From Bog-473 sp035947875 (GTDB lineage: Bacteria > Actinomycetota > Acidimicrobiia > Acidimicrobiales > RAAP-2): DNA of 64,000 bases. The DNA lies in assembly GCA_035947875.1 (NCBI GenBank), contig DASZJQ010000067.1:1-64000 (forward strand), given 5' to 3'. The position numbers and the translations under genes are program-made. The notes beneath the pieces are model-generated. The model saw nothing but the letters and a program-made list of their open reading frames with translations. It was not told where the DNA came from and did not search any database. Shown piece by piece: positions 50,475 to 60,194 of this stretch; the stretch's first letter is position 1, and the number at the start of each line of letters is the position of its first letter.

Positions 50475-53099
50475 GGGGAACGAACCCTCGAACGGGCTCT
50501 GGGGATAGCCCCGCAGGTCGACCAGCCATCCGGCGTGGCCGTCGATGGTGACCGTGGTCGCCTCAGGGCGGGGGTTGAAGACCCGGACCTCGAGCACACC
50601 TCCATCGCGGCGCAGGGCGCTGACCTCGGCGCCGCTGATGCTCAGCTCGGTCCCGGTGGGTGGACGGTCGCCGCCGCCCAGGCTGGTGACCACTTCGAGG
50701 GGCAGCAGCACATCGTCGGCCAGGGCGTAGGGATCGTCGACGTCGAGGGCCAGGGCGTAGGTGAGCTCGACCCGTTGCCCGGTCATCTGGAGCCCGTCGA
50801 CCGGCGTCATGGGGCCGGCGGGGAAGGGCCGGTAGGCCATGCCGAGACGAGACAGCATGCCGGTCGAGCGCAACACGGTCAGGGCGATGGTGGCGGCGGC
50901 ATCACCGTGCGACGTCGGCCCGATGTCGATGAGCTCGTACTCGCAGACCCCGTCGTGGACGACGGTCAGGCCGCCGGCGGACACGAAGCGGCGGGCGGGC
51001 GCGGTGGGGAGACCGAACTCGTCGGTCCGGCCCTCGGCGGTGAGGCCGCGTTCGACCGTGGTGAAGGAACACTCGGCCCGCGACGTCCGGGCCGGCTCGG
51101 GCAGGGGCAGGTGGACCCGGAGGCGGTGGTCCCGGCTGGGGTTGACGAAGGACGTGGTGACGCGCACCACCGGCTCGTCGGCCCGCAGTTCCAGGACGGT
51201 CGTGACCTCGACCGTGTGCTCACCCACCCGGGCCTGTGAGCCTCCCTCGGTGTGATCCGGCCAGAGGTAGGAGGCCGCGATCTCCACGCGGGCGCGCACC
51301 GGTCCGGGCTCGAGCACCCGAACGGCCACCGAGGTCGGCGCCTCCACGAAGGAGTCCTTCAGGGGGGGGGAGTAGTTGTAGGAGTCGCCCAGGTCTCCGC
51401 CATCGACCAACTGGCCGTAGCCCGGCCGGCCGTCGAGCGAGAACGTGCCGAAGGTCTCGTCAACCTCGACCGAGACCAACCCGTTGGAGAGCGTGGCCGG
51501 CCGCCCGGCTGAGACGGCCGCCACGGGGTGGGTCAGCGGCACCGGCTCGAAGGCCCGCCAGCCGTAGCCCGCGACCTCCGCCACCCGGGCCGCAATGCGC
51601 CGGATGGGCGGCTGGTTCAAGGCGATGCGCACCACGGCCTCGGGCCGGGCCGCCAGCCGGGTGTAGATGTCCGCCTTGGCTTGGGCGATCGGCACGTTGT
51701 GCCGCTCGTCGGGACCGACCGACACGGTGATGTCGATGCCCTCCTCGTCCTCCTCGACGACCACGTCGTGGACCCAGGCGTCGTTGTCGATGCGCGGGCC
51801 CTGGAGCATGCCGAGGACGGTGCGGACGGTGTCGGCATCGAGCACCATGGATCCGGGGAGTCCGGTGCGTTCGGAGATGACCTGGACGTCGGCGCTCGGC
51901 GGCTCGGTCGCCCCCACCACCAGCTCGACCACGCCTGACCGTGTCCGTTGGACCGGGTTGAGGACGGTGGCGCCGGCATCGGCCAGCGACCGGGCGAACG
52001 ACTTGGTGGCCCGGTCCGCCAGGCCGGTGGCGATGGTCCGCGCTTCGGCGTAGCGGTGCAGGACGGCGTCGACCACGTCATCGATGGAGCAGGCGCAGAT
52101 CGAATCGTGGGCGGAGTTGCGCACCATCTCCTTCCAGGCCAGATCGAGCAGCCGCTGCGGCCACTGGGCCGGCTCCTGGAACAGCGCCGCCAGGGGTTCG
52201 GCCCGCCGTTCCAGCTCGCGCTCGGCCCGCCCGCCCATGCGCTTGACGTCGACCCGGTTGGAGGTCACGCCCATGAGCATGTTGGCCCGGAAGCCCGAAC
52301 GAAGCTCGCCCTTCCAGTGCTCGAGCCCTTCGGTGGGTGCGGTGGCCAGATACGTGGGCAGGGAGGTGACCTCGAAGAAGAAGTCGTCCTGGAGATCATT
52401 GGCCTCGGCGACGACGCGGCCGAGAAACGGCTGGGGCATGAGGTGATCCGAGCCGTTCATGGTGAGCAGATCGTCGATGACGAGGGTGCCGACCTCTTGG
52501 AGATGGTCGGCCGTGCGCTGGATGAGGGTCTTGGCATCATCGGGGAGGGCGGCTCCGTTGCCGTAGCCGACCGGTAGGTATTCGGCCCGCACCGTGGACC
52601 CGTCCGGCGCTTCCCAGGTGAACCCGGTCTTGGTGATGGCCGATGGCACGCCGCGCCAGACGACGGTGTGGGCAAATCCGCCCAGTCGCAGGATCTGGGG
52701 CATCTGGGCGATATGCCCGAACATGTCGGGCAGGTAGCCGACGTCCATGGTGCCGCCGAACGCGGCGCTACGGAGGAGGCCCATTTGCAGGTTGCGGATG
52801 ATGGTCTCGCCCGAGGCCAGGAACTCGTCCATCAGGATGTACCAGGGGCCCATGCTGATCCGGCCGGCCGCCGCCAGGGCGCGCAGGCGCTCCTCGGCCT
52901 CGGGGCGAACCTCGAGGTAGTCGTCGACCACAGCCATCTGCCCGTCCAACATGAAGTACGGGTAACTGTCGTCGGACTCCAACAGCGGGATCAGTGTGTC
53001 CACCAGGTCAATCAGGTTGAGGCGAAAGTCCTGGTAGGACCGGTACCACTCACGGTCCCAATGGGTGTGCGGCACGATGGCGATGCGACGGGGTGTCAT
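50430..53099 (-). CDS. Alpha-mannosidase, glycoside hydrolase family 38
   Basis: 889 residues. Zinc-site HTHWDREW opens the catalytic domain, and the nucleophile Asp lies in GYLPDMFGHIAQMPQIL; the C-terminal beta-domains carry GH38 stretches such as FVNPSRDHRLRVHLP. It removes alpha-linked mannose. There is no signal peptide, so a cytoplasmic role in glycan recycling is likely. ATG 53099 starts the conserved segment. The 3' end overlaps the cyclase gene by 45 nt (convergent). A 9-C run in the gene is slippage-prone. Confidence 0.92.
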   Translation of the reverse strand: MTPRRIAIVPHTHWDREWYRSYQDFRLNLIDLVDTLIPLLESDDSYPYFMLDGQMAVVDDYLEVRPEAEERLRALAAAGRISMGPWYILMDEFLASGETIIRNLQMGLLRSAAFGGTMDVGYLPDMFGHIAQMPQILRLGGFAHTVVWRGVPSAITKTGFTWEAPDGSTVRAEYLPVGYGNGAALPDDAKTLIQRTADHLQEVGTLVIDDLLTMNGSDHLMPQPFLGRVVAEANDLQDDFFFEVTSLPTYLATAPTEGLEHWKGELRSGFRANMLMGVTSNRVDVKRMGGRAERELERRAEPLAALFQEPAQWPQRLLDLAWKEMVRNSAHDSICACSIDDVVDAVLHRYAEARTIATGLADRATKSFARSLADAGATVLNPVQRTRSGVVELVVGATEPPSADVQVISERTGLPGSMVLDADTVRTVLGMLQGPRIDNDAWVHDVVVEEDEEGIDITVSVGPDERHNVPIAQAKADIYTRLAARPEAVVRIALNQPPIRRIAARVAEVAGYGWRAFEPVPLTHPVAAVSAGRPATLSNGLVSVEVDETFGTFSLDGRPGYGQLVDGGDLGDSYNYSPPLKDSFVEAPTSVAVRVLEPGPVRARVEIAASYLWPDHTEGGSQARVGEHTVEVTTVLELRADEPVVRVTTSFVNPSRDHRLRVHLPLPEPARTSRAECSFTTVERGLTAEGRTDEFGLPTAPARRFVSAGGLTVVHDGVCEYELIDIGPTSHGDAAATIALTVLRSTGMLSRLGMAYRPFPAGPMTPVDGLQMTGQRVELTYALALDVDDPYALADDVLLPLEVVTSLGGGDRPPTGTELSISGAEVSALRRDGGVLEVRVFNPRPEATTVTIDGHAGWLVDLRGYPQSPFEGSFPLRPFGIATARLHGA
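51362..51370. repeat. Nine-base G/C homopolymer inside the mannosidase gene
   Basis: A run of nine G (nine C on the coding strand) spans the Ser-Pro-Pro-Leu codons of the GH38 gene. Gain or loss of one base would shift the frame, so it is a candidate contingency tract or a sequencing-error site. Confidence 0.8.
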
Positions 53100-53148
53100 G
53101 ACCGACAGACTATGACGTGCAGCGACAACCGGCCGGATCACGTCGAGG

Positions 53149-54669
53149 ATGAGCCCGGCTGACCGTTCGTCATCCGGTCCGGGCGAGCTGGGTGCGGGGG
53201 GCACGCTGCTGCGGCTGTGGTCGGAGCGTTGGCGGGCGGACCCGGACCGCCCGGTGCTGGTCAGCGGGGAGGACCCCGCCGCGGTGCTGTCCCACCAGGC
53301 CCTGGCCGAGCTGACCGCCGGTGCGGCGGCCGTGCTGGCCGCACGCGGAGTGGCGGCGGGTGACCGGGTGCTCTGGTGCCGCTCGCCGTCGTTGGACTCC
53401 ATCGTGGGCCTGCTCGGCGCGCTGCGCCTGGGGGCGGTGGTCGTGCCGCTCAATCCCCGGAGCGCCGGCGGCGAGCTCAGCTACGTGGTGGGTGACGTGC
53501 GACCGGTCGCCGCGTTGGTCGCGTCGACCGAGCATCGACGATGGATCGAGGCCGCCGATGTATCGGTGAATGTGCTGGTGCCCGATGACTTCGGTGCGGC
53601 GGCGGCGAGGTCGGCGGCGTCGGCGACGTCGGCGTCGGCACCGACGCTCGACGCGGCACGACCCGATGACGACGCCCTGATCGTGTACACCTCGGGCACC
53701 ACCGGCCGACCCAAGGGTGCCGTCCATACCCACCGCTCGTTGTTGGCCGGGGCGCAGGCGCTCCGTGTGGCCTGGGGCTGGCAACCAGACGACCGTCTGA
53801 TCCTGACGCTCCCTCTCTTCCACGTGCACGGGCTGTGCGCCGGGCTGTTCGGGACGCTCGCCGCCGGCGCATCGACCCTCGTCTTCGAGCGCTTCGAGGT
53901 GGGGTCGACCCTGGACGCGGTGCCACAGGGCTCAATGTTCTTCGGCGTGCCCACCATGTACCACCGCCTGGCTGGATCGGGTCGGGCGGGTGAGCTGTCG
54001 GCGCTGCGCCTCTGTGTCTCGGGATCAGGACCCTTCCCGGCCGAGTTGTGGCGGAGCTTCAACGGCGAGCACCACGTGGCCGTCCTGGAGCGCTACGGCA
54101 TGTCCGAGACGCTGCTGACCCTCTCCAATCCGCTGACCGGTGAGCGCCGTCCCGGATCGGTGGGTCTGCCCCTGCCCGGCGTGACGGCCACCATCGCCGG
54201 CGCCGACGAGCACGGGGTGGGCGAGTTGATGGTCCGGGGGCCGTCATTGTGCCGCGGCTACTGGGAGCGGCAGGAGGCCACGGCGTCCTCGTGGAGGGAG
54301 GGGTGGTTCGCCACCGGGGATCTGGCCTCGGTCGAGCCTGACGGCTATTACTCCATTCGCGGTCGACGGACGGAGCTGATCATCACGGGCGGCCACAACG
54401 TGTACCCGGCCGAGGTGGAATCCGTGTTGGGCCGTCACGCCTCGGTGGCCGAGATCGCCGTGGTCGGCATCGCCTCGGTGGAGTGGGGCGAGTCCGTCGT
54501 CGCCTTCGTGGTCGGCGCCGAGGGGGAGCCCGACCTCGCCGCGCTGGCCCGGTTGGCGGCGCAGGAGCTGACGCCCTTCAAGCAACCCCGGGAGTACCGG
54601 GTGGTGGACGCCTTGCCGCGCAACGCCATGGGCAAGGTCGTCCGCCGGGATCTGCGGGGTCCGGGCTGA
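53149..54669 (+). CDS. AMP-forming acyl-CoA synthetase, malonyl-CoA synthetase (MatB)-like
   Basis: 506 residues. ANL motifs are YTSGTTGRPKG, RYGMSETLLTLSNPL and the C-terminal NAMGKVVRRDL Lys loop. LPLFHVHGLCAGLFGTLAAG and the PGSVGLPLPGV stretch resemble MatB, which ligates malonate or methylmalonate to CoA. Residues 157-172 form an Ala/Ser-rich insertion. It is divergent from the mannosidase by 49 bp. Malonate specificity is inferred. Confidence 0.82.
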   Translation: MSPADRSSSGPGELGAGGTLLRLWSERWRADPDRPVLVSGEDPAAVLSHQALAELTAGAAAVLAARGVAAGDRVLWCRSPSLDSIVGLLGALRLGAVVVPLNPRSAGGELSYVVGDVRPVAALVASTEHRRWIEAADVSVNVLVPDDFGAAAARSAASATSASAPTLDAARPDDDALIVYTSGTTGRPKGAVHTHRSLLAGAQALRVAWGWQPDDRLILTLPLFHVHGLCAGLFGTLAAGASTLVFERFEVGSTLDAVPQGSMFFGVPTMYHRLAGSGRAGELSALRLCVSGSGPFPAELWRSFNGEHHVAVLERYGMSETLLTLSNPLTGERRPGSVGLPLPGVTATIAGADEHGVGELMVRGPSLCRGYWERQEATASSWREGWFATGDLASVEPDGYYSIRGRRTELIITGGHNVYPAEVESVLGRHASVAEIAVVGIASVEWGESVVAFVVGAEGEPDLAALARLAAQELTPFKQPREYRVVDALPRNAMGKVVRRDLRGPG

Positions 54670-54706
54670 TGAGCGCGGCGATCGGCCTGCGGTAGCGTGA
54701 ACCGGC

Positions 54707-55006
54707 ATGTCCACCTTCCTCATGCTCTCCACCGTGGGACCCGATGGCGCGGCGACGCTGAGCGAGAATCCCGATCGCCTCAAGGCGGTCAATGCCGAGG
54801 TCGAAGCCATGGGCGTCAAGGTCCTGGCGCAGTGGGCGCTGCTCGGCCCCTACGACTTCTGCACCGTGCTGGAAGCTCCCGACGAGAAGACGATGGCTCG
54901 TGTGGCCCTGGTGCTCGGGGCCCGCGGCACCCTCAAGACCTTGACGCTCTCGGCCATTCCGATCGACGAGTACATCGCCTCGGTGCGCAACGTCGGCGGG
55001 AGCTGA
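54707..55006 (+). CDS. GYD-domain protein
   Basis: 99 residues. The sequence LLGPYDFCTVLEAPDEKTMARVALVLGARGTLKTLTLSAIP is a clear GYD domain, a small alpha/beta ferredoxin-like fold that forms dimers. The function of the family is not established. It follows the acyl-CoA synthetase after 37 nt and may be co-transcribed. Confidence 0.85.
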   Translation: MSTFLMLSTVGPDGAATLSENPDRLKAVNAEVEAMGVKVLAQWALLGPYDFCTVLEAPDEKTMARVALVLGARGTLKTLTLSAIPIDEYIASVRNVGGS

Positions 55007-55012
55007 CCCGGC

Positions 55013-55252
55013 TCAGTGCCACCAGAAGCCTTGACGGCTCCGCTCCCGGCGGACATCGTCGCGGGTGAAGAGGTCACCCAGAATGCTCCCGTCGGAGAGG
55101 CGACGAATGCGGTAGCCGCCGTCGGTGAATTCGGCCACCTCGAAGCCGCGGACCCAGGTCCCCTGGTAGCGATTGCGGACATCGACGGCCGTCCCGGGCG
55201 CCAGCGGGGAACGAGCGTTCGGATCAGGCGACGACCCCCCTGCAGTGCTCAC
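55013..55252 (-). CDS. Small conserved hypothetical protein
   Basis: 79 residues from ATG 55252. A beta-rich centre, PGTAVDVRNRYQGTWVRGFEVAEFTDGGYRIRRLSDGSILGDLF, resembles a Tudor/SH3-like barrel found in many actinobacterial small proteins. It ends in an Arg-rich QGFWWH tail. No function is known. It is divergent from rnhB (32 bp) and convergent with the GYD gene (6 bp). Confidence 0.7.
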   Translation of the reverse strand: MSTAGGSSPDPNARSPLAPGTAVDVRNRYQGTWVRGFEVAEFTDGGYRIRRLSDGSILGDLFTRDDVRRERSRQGFWWH

Positions 55253-55284
55253 GCCTCCATCGTATTGACACCCACCGGTCCGCC

Positions 55285-55983
55285 ATGAACTCCGAGATCA
55301 TCCCGCCCGATCTTTCCGAGGAACGAAGTCTCTTCGCGCAGGGTCACCGGCGGGTCGCGGGTCTGGACGAAGTCGGCCGCGGCGCCTGGGCCGGGCCGGT
55401 GTCGGTCGGCGTCGCCGTGGTGGTGGCGGCGAACAGCGAGGACTCCATGCCGGAGTGGTTGCGGGATTCGAAGCAGCTCAGTGAAGCGCGGCGCGAGTCG
55501 ATCTTCAGGTCGGTGGGCGACTGGTGCGTCGAGTGGTCGGTCGGCCATGCCTCTCCGGAAGAATGCGATCAGCGGGGGATGCGGGTGGCGCTGCAGTGGG
55601 CCTCCCTGCGGGCCCTGGCCGGCTTGAAACGTGCACCCGATGCCGTCCTGGTGGACGGGCCACTCGATCTGTTGCACGGATCGGAAGCTTCGGGGTCGGG
55701 ATTTGCCGGGACGGTGCGGCCCGTTGTCGGTGGGGACGCCCGGTGCGCCTCGGTCGCCGCCGCCTCGGTGCTGGCCAAGGTGGTGCGCGATCGCCTCATG
55801 CGGGGGGAATCGGAGCACTTCCCCGCGTACGGATTCGAGCGGAACAAGGGCTATCCGACCCCGATTCACCAGACCGCCCTGCGCGGCTACGGGCTCTCGT
55901 CCATCCATCGGCGAAGCTGGTCCTACGTGGCGTCGTTGCCCTGGAGCGACGGGTTCGCGGTCGGTGATGAAAACCCGGTCTGA
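55285..55983 (+). CDS. rnhB: Ribonuclease HII
   Basis: 232 residues. Active-site block GLDEVGRGAWAGPV (Asp and Glu), then VDGPLDLL (Asp), and GGDARCASVAAASVLAKVVRD with the last Asp. It nicks DNA 5' of misincorporated ribonucleotides and RNA-DNA hybrids. ATG 55285 is consistent with homology. No lepB or YraN gene sits next to it, as often seen elsewhere. Confidence 0.95.
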   Translation: MNSEIIPPDLSEERSLFAQGHRRVAGLDEVGRGAWAGPVSVGVAVVVAANSEDSMPEWLRDSKQLSEARRESIFRSVGDWCVEWSVGHASPEECDQRGMRVALQWASLRALAGLKRAPDAVLVDGPLDLLHGSEASGSGFAGTVRPVVGGDARCASVAAASVLAKVVRDRLMRGESEHFPAYGFERNKGYPTPIHQTALRGYGLSSIHRRSWSYVASLPWSDGFAVGDENPV

Positions 55984-56033
55984 CCAGGCGCGGCACCGGT
56001 GATGTCGGCCCGGGGCGCGGTAGTGTGGGGCCC

Positions 56034-58112
56034 ATGACGCCGGTGCTGGAGGTTGAGCGCCTCCGGACGGAGTTCCGCATGCGCACGGCCACCGTCGTGG
56101 CGGTCGACGGGGTCTCCTTCCAGGTCAACCAGGGGGAGTGCGTCGGGATCGTCGGCGAGTCGGGCTGCGGCAAGACCACGACCGGCTTCTCGATCATGCG
56201 CCTGCTGCCGATCAACGGCCATCTGACCGACGGCCGGATCATGTTGAACGGCCGGGACCTGGCCGGCCTCTCGGAGAAGGAGATGCAGGGGGTCCGCGGC
56301 GACGAGGTGGCCCTCATCCCGCAGGACCCCTTGACGTCGCTGAACCCGACCATGACCATCGGTCGTCAGATCGGTGAAGCCGTCCGGCTGCACCGCGACG
56401 TGAGCCGTCAGCAGGTTCGGGACCGGGCCCTCGAAGTCTTGAGCATGGTCGAGATGCCCCGGCCGGCCGAAAGGCTCGACCAGTACCCCCACGAGCTCTC
56501 GGGCGGGCTGCGCCAGCGGGTCATGATTGCCATGGCGCTGGCCTGCGAGCCCAAGCTCCTGATCGCCGACGAGCCCACCACGGCGCTCGACGTCACCATT
56601 CAGGCCCAGATTCTCGATCTCATCGACGACCTGCGCCAGCGCCTGCGCATGGCGGTGTTGCTCATCACCCACGACATGGGCGTCATTGCCGGCCGAACGG
56701 ACCGCGTGGTCGTGATGTACGCCGGCAAAGTGGCGGAAGAGGCCGACACCGTCGAGCTGTTCTCCCGCATGCGTCATCCCTACTCCGAGGCCCTCCTCGA
56801 GTCGGTCCCGAAATTGGATCGCAGCCCGGCCGATCGGCTGCTCAGCATTTCCGGCCTGCCGCCCGACCTCTCGCAGACCATCACCAACTGCCGCTTCGCC
56901 CCACGCTGCCAGTACGCCACGGATCAATGCCGAGCCGAGGATCCCCCGCTCGAGGACGTGACCGGCGGGTCGGCCCATCATCGGTTTGCCTGCTTCCACC
57001 CGGTCAGTCACCACCTGACGGTGGCGGCCACGGTGGTCGGAGCCGAGGACCCGCGCCTGGAGGCACGCCGTCAGGAGGTGTCGGCCCTGCCCGAGATCCT
57101 CCGGGTCGATGGTCTGGTCAAGGAATTCCCGGTGCTCGGGGGCAGCGTGATCCGTCGGACCATCGGCACCGTCAAGGCCGTGTCCGATGTCGCCTTCTCG
57201 GTCCGGCGGGGCGAGACGTTCGGACTGGTCGGCGAGTCGGGCTGCGGCAAGACCACCGTGGGCCGGTTGATCGTCGCCCTGGAGCGGCCCAACGCCGGCA
57301 TCATCGAGTTCGAGGGGCATGACGTGCATGCGCTGGCCGGAGGGGAATTGCGCTCGCGCCGACGTGACCTGCAGTTGATGTTCCAGGATCCCTACGCCTC
57401 ACTCGATCCCCGCATGCGGGTGGGGTCGATCATCCGGGAACCGCTCCGGGTCCAACGGGTCGGATCGGCCAAGGAGCAGGACGAGCGGGTGCGCAGCCTG
57501 ATGAGCGAGGTCGGGCTGAGTGATCAGGCCCTGGGGCGCTACCCGCACGAGTTCTCGGGCGGCCAGCGACAACGGATCGGACTGGCCCGTGCGTTGGCGC
57601 TTGACCCCAAGTTGGTGGTGGCGGACGAACCCGTGTCGGCGCTCGACGTCTCGGTGCAGGCCCAGATCCTCAATCTCATGAAAGACCTGCAGGCCCGGCA
57701 CGGCCTGACCTTCCTGATGATCTCCCACGATCTGGCCGTCATCCGCTACATGGCCGACACCATCGGGGTCATGTACCTGGGCAAGTTGGTCGAGCTCGGA
57801 CCGGCGGCCCAGATCTACGAGCACCCGGCCCACCCGTACACCAAGGGCCTGCTCGAAGCGGTACCGGTGCCCGACGTGAGCGTCAAGGTCCATACGGTGG
57901 GGAAGACGGCGGTGCGGGGCGAGCTGCCCTCGGCCGTGGACCCCCCTTCGGGGTGTCGTTTCCGCACCCGGTGCCCCAGAGCCGAAGCGCTCTGTGCCGA
58001 GGTCGAGCCTCCCTACAGCCAGTTTGGCGGTGGGCACGTCGCGGCCTGCCACTTCCCGCTGGAGACGCCGGTGACGTTGACGACCGCCGCCGCTCCCGCC
58101 GGCAACAGCTGA
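56034..58112 (+). CDS. Fused double ATP-binding subunit of a peptide-type ABC importer (DppD-DppF)
   Basis: 692 residues carrying two full ABC ATPases. Domain one has Walker A GESGCGKTTTG (about 41-51), signature LSGGLRQRV and Walker B LLIADEPTTALD; domain two has GESGCGKTTVG, FSGGQRQRI and LVVADEPVSALD. Each ends in the oligopeptide-type Cys-rich tail (CRFAPRCQY...C and CRFRTRCPRAEALC). It would energise the permeases encoded convergently at 58136-60084, 23 bp away. ATG 56034 was taken; GTG 56025 is three codons upstream. Confidence 0.93.
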   Translation: MTPVLEVERLRTEFRMRTATVVAVDGVSFQVNQGECVGIVGESGCGKTTTGFSIMRLLPINGHLTDGRIMLNGRDLAGLSEKEMQGVRGDEVALIPQDPLTSLNPTMTIGRQIGEAVRLHRDVSRQQVRDRALEVLSMVEMPRPAERLDQYPHELSGGLRQRVMIAMALACEPKLLIADEPTTALDVTIQAQILDLIDDLRQRLRMAVLLITHDMGVIAGRTDRVVVMYAGKVAEEADTVELFSRMRHPYSEALLESVPKLDRSPADRLLSISGLPPDLSQTITNCRFAPRCQYATDQCRAEDPPLEDVTGGSAHHRFACFHPVSHHLTVAATVVGAEDPRLEARRQEVSALPEILRVDGLVKEFPVLGGSVIRRTIGTVKAVSDVAFSVRRGETFGLVGESGCGKTTVGRLIVALERPNAGIIEFEGHDVHALAGGELRSRRRDLQLMFQDPYASLDPRMRVGSIIREPLRVQRVGSAKEQDERVRSLMSEVGLSDQALGRYPHEFSGGQRQRIGLARALALDPKLVVADEPVSALDVSVQAQILNLMKDLQARHGLTFLMISHDLAVIRYMADTIGVMYLGKLVELGPAAQIYEHPAHPYTKGLLEAVPVPDVSVKVHTVGKTAVRGELPSAVDPPSGCRFRTRCPRAEALCAEVEPPYSQFGGGHVAACHFPLETPVTLTTAAAPAGNS

Positions 58113-58135
58113 GCGCAAGCGCGCCACGGTCGGAC

Positions 58136-59128
58136 TCAGCGCCGCTGCAGTCGGACCTCGAGTGAGTCCCGGAGGGCGTCGCCCACGAAATTGAGCGCCA
58201 CCACCACCAGGATGATGGCGATCCCGGCCGGGTAGATCTCCCACCACCAGCCGTTTCCGGCCGCGTCCGCTCCGGCGGACAGCATGCTGCCCCAGTCGGT
58301 TCCCGGCGCCGGGATCCCGAAGCCGAGGTAACCCAGGGCGGCCAGCAGGAGGATCGAGTCGGCCACCTGGAAGGTGGCGAACACCACAATGGTGCCGACC
58401 GAGTTGGGGATGATGTGTCGGCCGACAATGCGGCCCCCGCGTCCGCCCATGACCCGCACCGCCTGGACGTATTCGCGGACGCGCAGGGTCAGCGTTTCAC
58501 CTCGTATGAGCCGGGCCGGAATGAGCCAACTGACGAAGGCGATGATGAGGATGATGAGCACTTCGCTTGAGCTGAAGATGGTCACCATGGCGATCAGCAG
58601 GAAGAGGATGGGGATGGAGAGCAGCATGTCGACGAACCGCATCATGGCGGCGTCGACCGAGCCGCCGAAGAAGCCCGCCGTGGCCCCGAATACGACGCCG
58701 ACCACCGTGGCGACGAAGGCGGAGGCGAACCCCACGATCAGCGACGTCTGACCGCCGTACATGAGTCGCCCCAGGATGTCGAAGCCTGTGCTGTCGGTCC
58801 CAAGTGGGTGACCTGATTGGGGCGGCCCGTTCTCGACGGTGCCGAGCACGGCCTGCTGGTTGGTCTGGTCGGTGTGGTAGATGTGCGGCCCGACGAAGCA
58901 GAACAGCACGAAGGCCACGATGATGATGAGCCCGACCACGGCCATCTTGTTCTGGATGAAGACGCGACCGATCTGGACGAACATGCCGCCGCCCTGGGTC
59001 GACTCGCCTCCCTCGGGCACAGACACCAGTTCCATCGGCGTGATGGCCTCGCCCATGCCAAGACCCAACGGCAGTCGGGTGCTGGCGGCATCGGTGCCGA
59101 AGACAGGGTCCTCATGGATATCGGTCAT
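58136..59128 (-). CDS. Peptide-type ABC transporter permease, DppC-like
   Basis: 330 residues. A long cytoplasmic N-terminus (about 60 residues) leads to six membrane helices. The EAA-type loop is RVMGGRGGRIVGRHIIPNS. It pairs with the DppB-like permease, whose stop overlaps its ATG by 4 nt (ATGA). Third gene of the minus-strand operon. Confidence 0.92.
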   Translation of the reverse strand: MTDIHEDPVFGTDAASTRLPLGLGMGEAITPMELVSVPEGGESTQGGGMFVQIGRVFIQNKMAVVGLIIIVAFVLFCFVGPHIYHTDQTNQQAVLGTVENGPPQSGHPLGTDSTGFDILGRLMYGGQTSLIVGFASAFVATVVGVVFGATAGFFGGSVDAAMMRFVDMLLSIPILFLLIAMVTIFSSSEVLIILIIAFVSWLIPARLIRGETLTLRVREYVQAVRVMGGRGGRIVGRHIIPNSVGTIVVFATFQVADSILLLAALGYLGFGIPAPGTDWGSMLSAGADAAGNGWWWEIYPAGIAIILVVVALNFVGDALRDSLEVRLQRR

Positions 59129-60084
59129 GCCGCCGCCCCCCCGAACCTGATGCGTGGATCGGCCACGGCGTAGAGGATGTCGGCCAGAAGCGACCCGAAC
59201 ACCGTGGCGACGGTGATCACAAGGGTGGTGCCGAGGACCAGGGGGATGTCGTCGTTCTGGGCGGCCTGGACGGTGAGGTAGCCCATGCCCGGGTAGTTGA
59301 ACACGTTCTCGGTGATGAGGGCCCCGCTCACGATGGCCGGAAGCGACAGGCCGATCAAGGTGAGGATGGGGATGAGGGCATTGCGCAAGGCGTGTCCGTA
59401 GAGGACCACCCGTTGGCTAGCGCCTTTGGCCCGCGCCGTGCGGATGTAGTCCTCGGCCAAGGCGTCCATCATGGACGAGCGCATATAGCGACTGAATGAG
59501 GCGATGGTGATGGCGCAGAGCGTGATCATCGGCATGATGAAGGCGCGGGGATCGGTGAAGACGGCCCACGCCGACGCATCGGACGGCGGCTGTGACGGCA
59601 GCAGGTGGTGGTCGAAGGAGAAGAAGATGATCAGGAGCGTCCCCAGCAGGAAGGGGGGCATGGCGTAGAAGATGAAGGACAGGGCGGTCAGGCCGTAGTC
59701 GGCCGGCGTGTTGCGCTTGACCACCTGCAGGATGCCGAGGGGGATGGCGATGATCAGGGCGATCACGGTGGCCGTCCCGACCAGTACCAGGGTCTTGGGC
59801 AGGTACTCGGCGATCACCGCTTCGACCGGCTGGGTGCGCTTGTACGAGTAGCCCAGATTGAGATGGGGCAGTCCGATGATGTAGTGCCAGAACTGCACCC
59901 ACAGGGGTTGGCTGTAGCCGTTCAGGATGTTCCAGTGCCGGCAGAACGTGACCGTGGCCTTGGGGCCGTTGACGGCCTTGCACTCGCCACCCGGAATCAG
60001 CTGGCTCAGGATGAAGACGATCAGGATGACGCCCAGGATGACGATGATCGCCTGGACGAACCTGCGGAAGATGAACCCCGTCAT
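59125..60084 (-). CDS. Peptide-type ABC transporter permease, DppB-like
   Basis: 319 residues with six membrane helices: the N-terminal FIFRRFVQAIIVILGVILIVF, an extracytoplasmic segment with two Cys residues (GGECKAV, FCRHW) that could form a disulfide, and the EAA loop TARAKGASQRVVLYGHALRNA. It forms the pore with DppC. Second gene of the operon, 110 bases after the binding-protein gene. Confidence 0.92.
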   Translation of the reverse strand: MTGFIFRRFVQAIIVILGVILIVFILSQLIPGGECKAVNGPKATVTFCRHWNILNGYSQPLWVQFWHYIIGLPHLNLGYSYKRTQPVEAVIAEYLPKTLVLVGTATVIALIIAIPLGILQVVKRNTPADYGLTALSFIFYAMPPFLLGTLLIIFFSFDHHLLPSQPPSDASAWAVFTDPRAFIMPMITLCAITIASFSRYMRSSMMDALAEDYIRTARAKGASQRVVLYGHALRNALIPILTLIGLSLPAIVSGALITENVFNYPGMGYLTVQAAQNDDIPLVLGTTLVITVATVFGSLLADILYAVADPRIRFGGAAA

Positions 60085-60108
60085 GTCGATGCGACCATAC
60101 AGCGGCGG

Positions 60109-60140
60109 CCCCCGGGCGGATCGTGTGGCCCGCCCGGGGG
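60109..60140 (-). terminator. Strong hairpin between binding-protein and permease genes
   Basis: An 11-bp perfect stem (60109-60119 with 60130-60140) and a 10-base loop lie 54 bases after the binding-protein stop. No T-run follows. Such stems in SBP-permease gaps stabilise the upstream message or cause partial termination, giving excess binding protein. The role here is inferred. Confidence 0.65.
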
Positions 60141-60194
60141 GGATGCCGCGGCGGCCGCGGGGTCAACGGTCATCCGCAACCCCACGGCCTCAGG

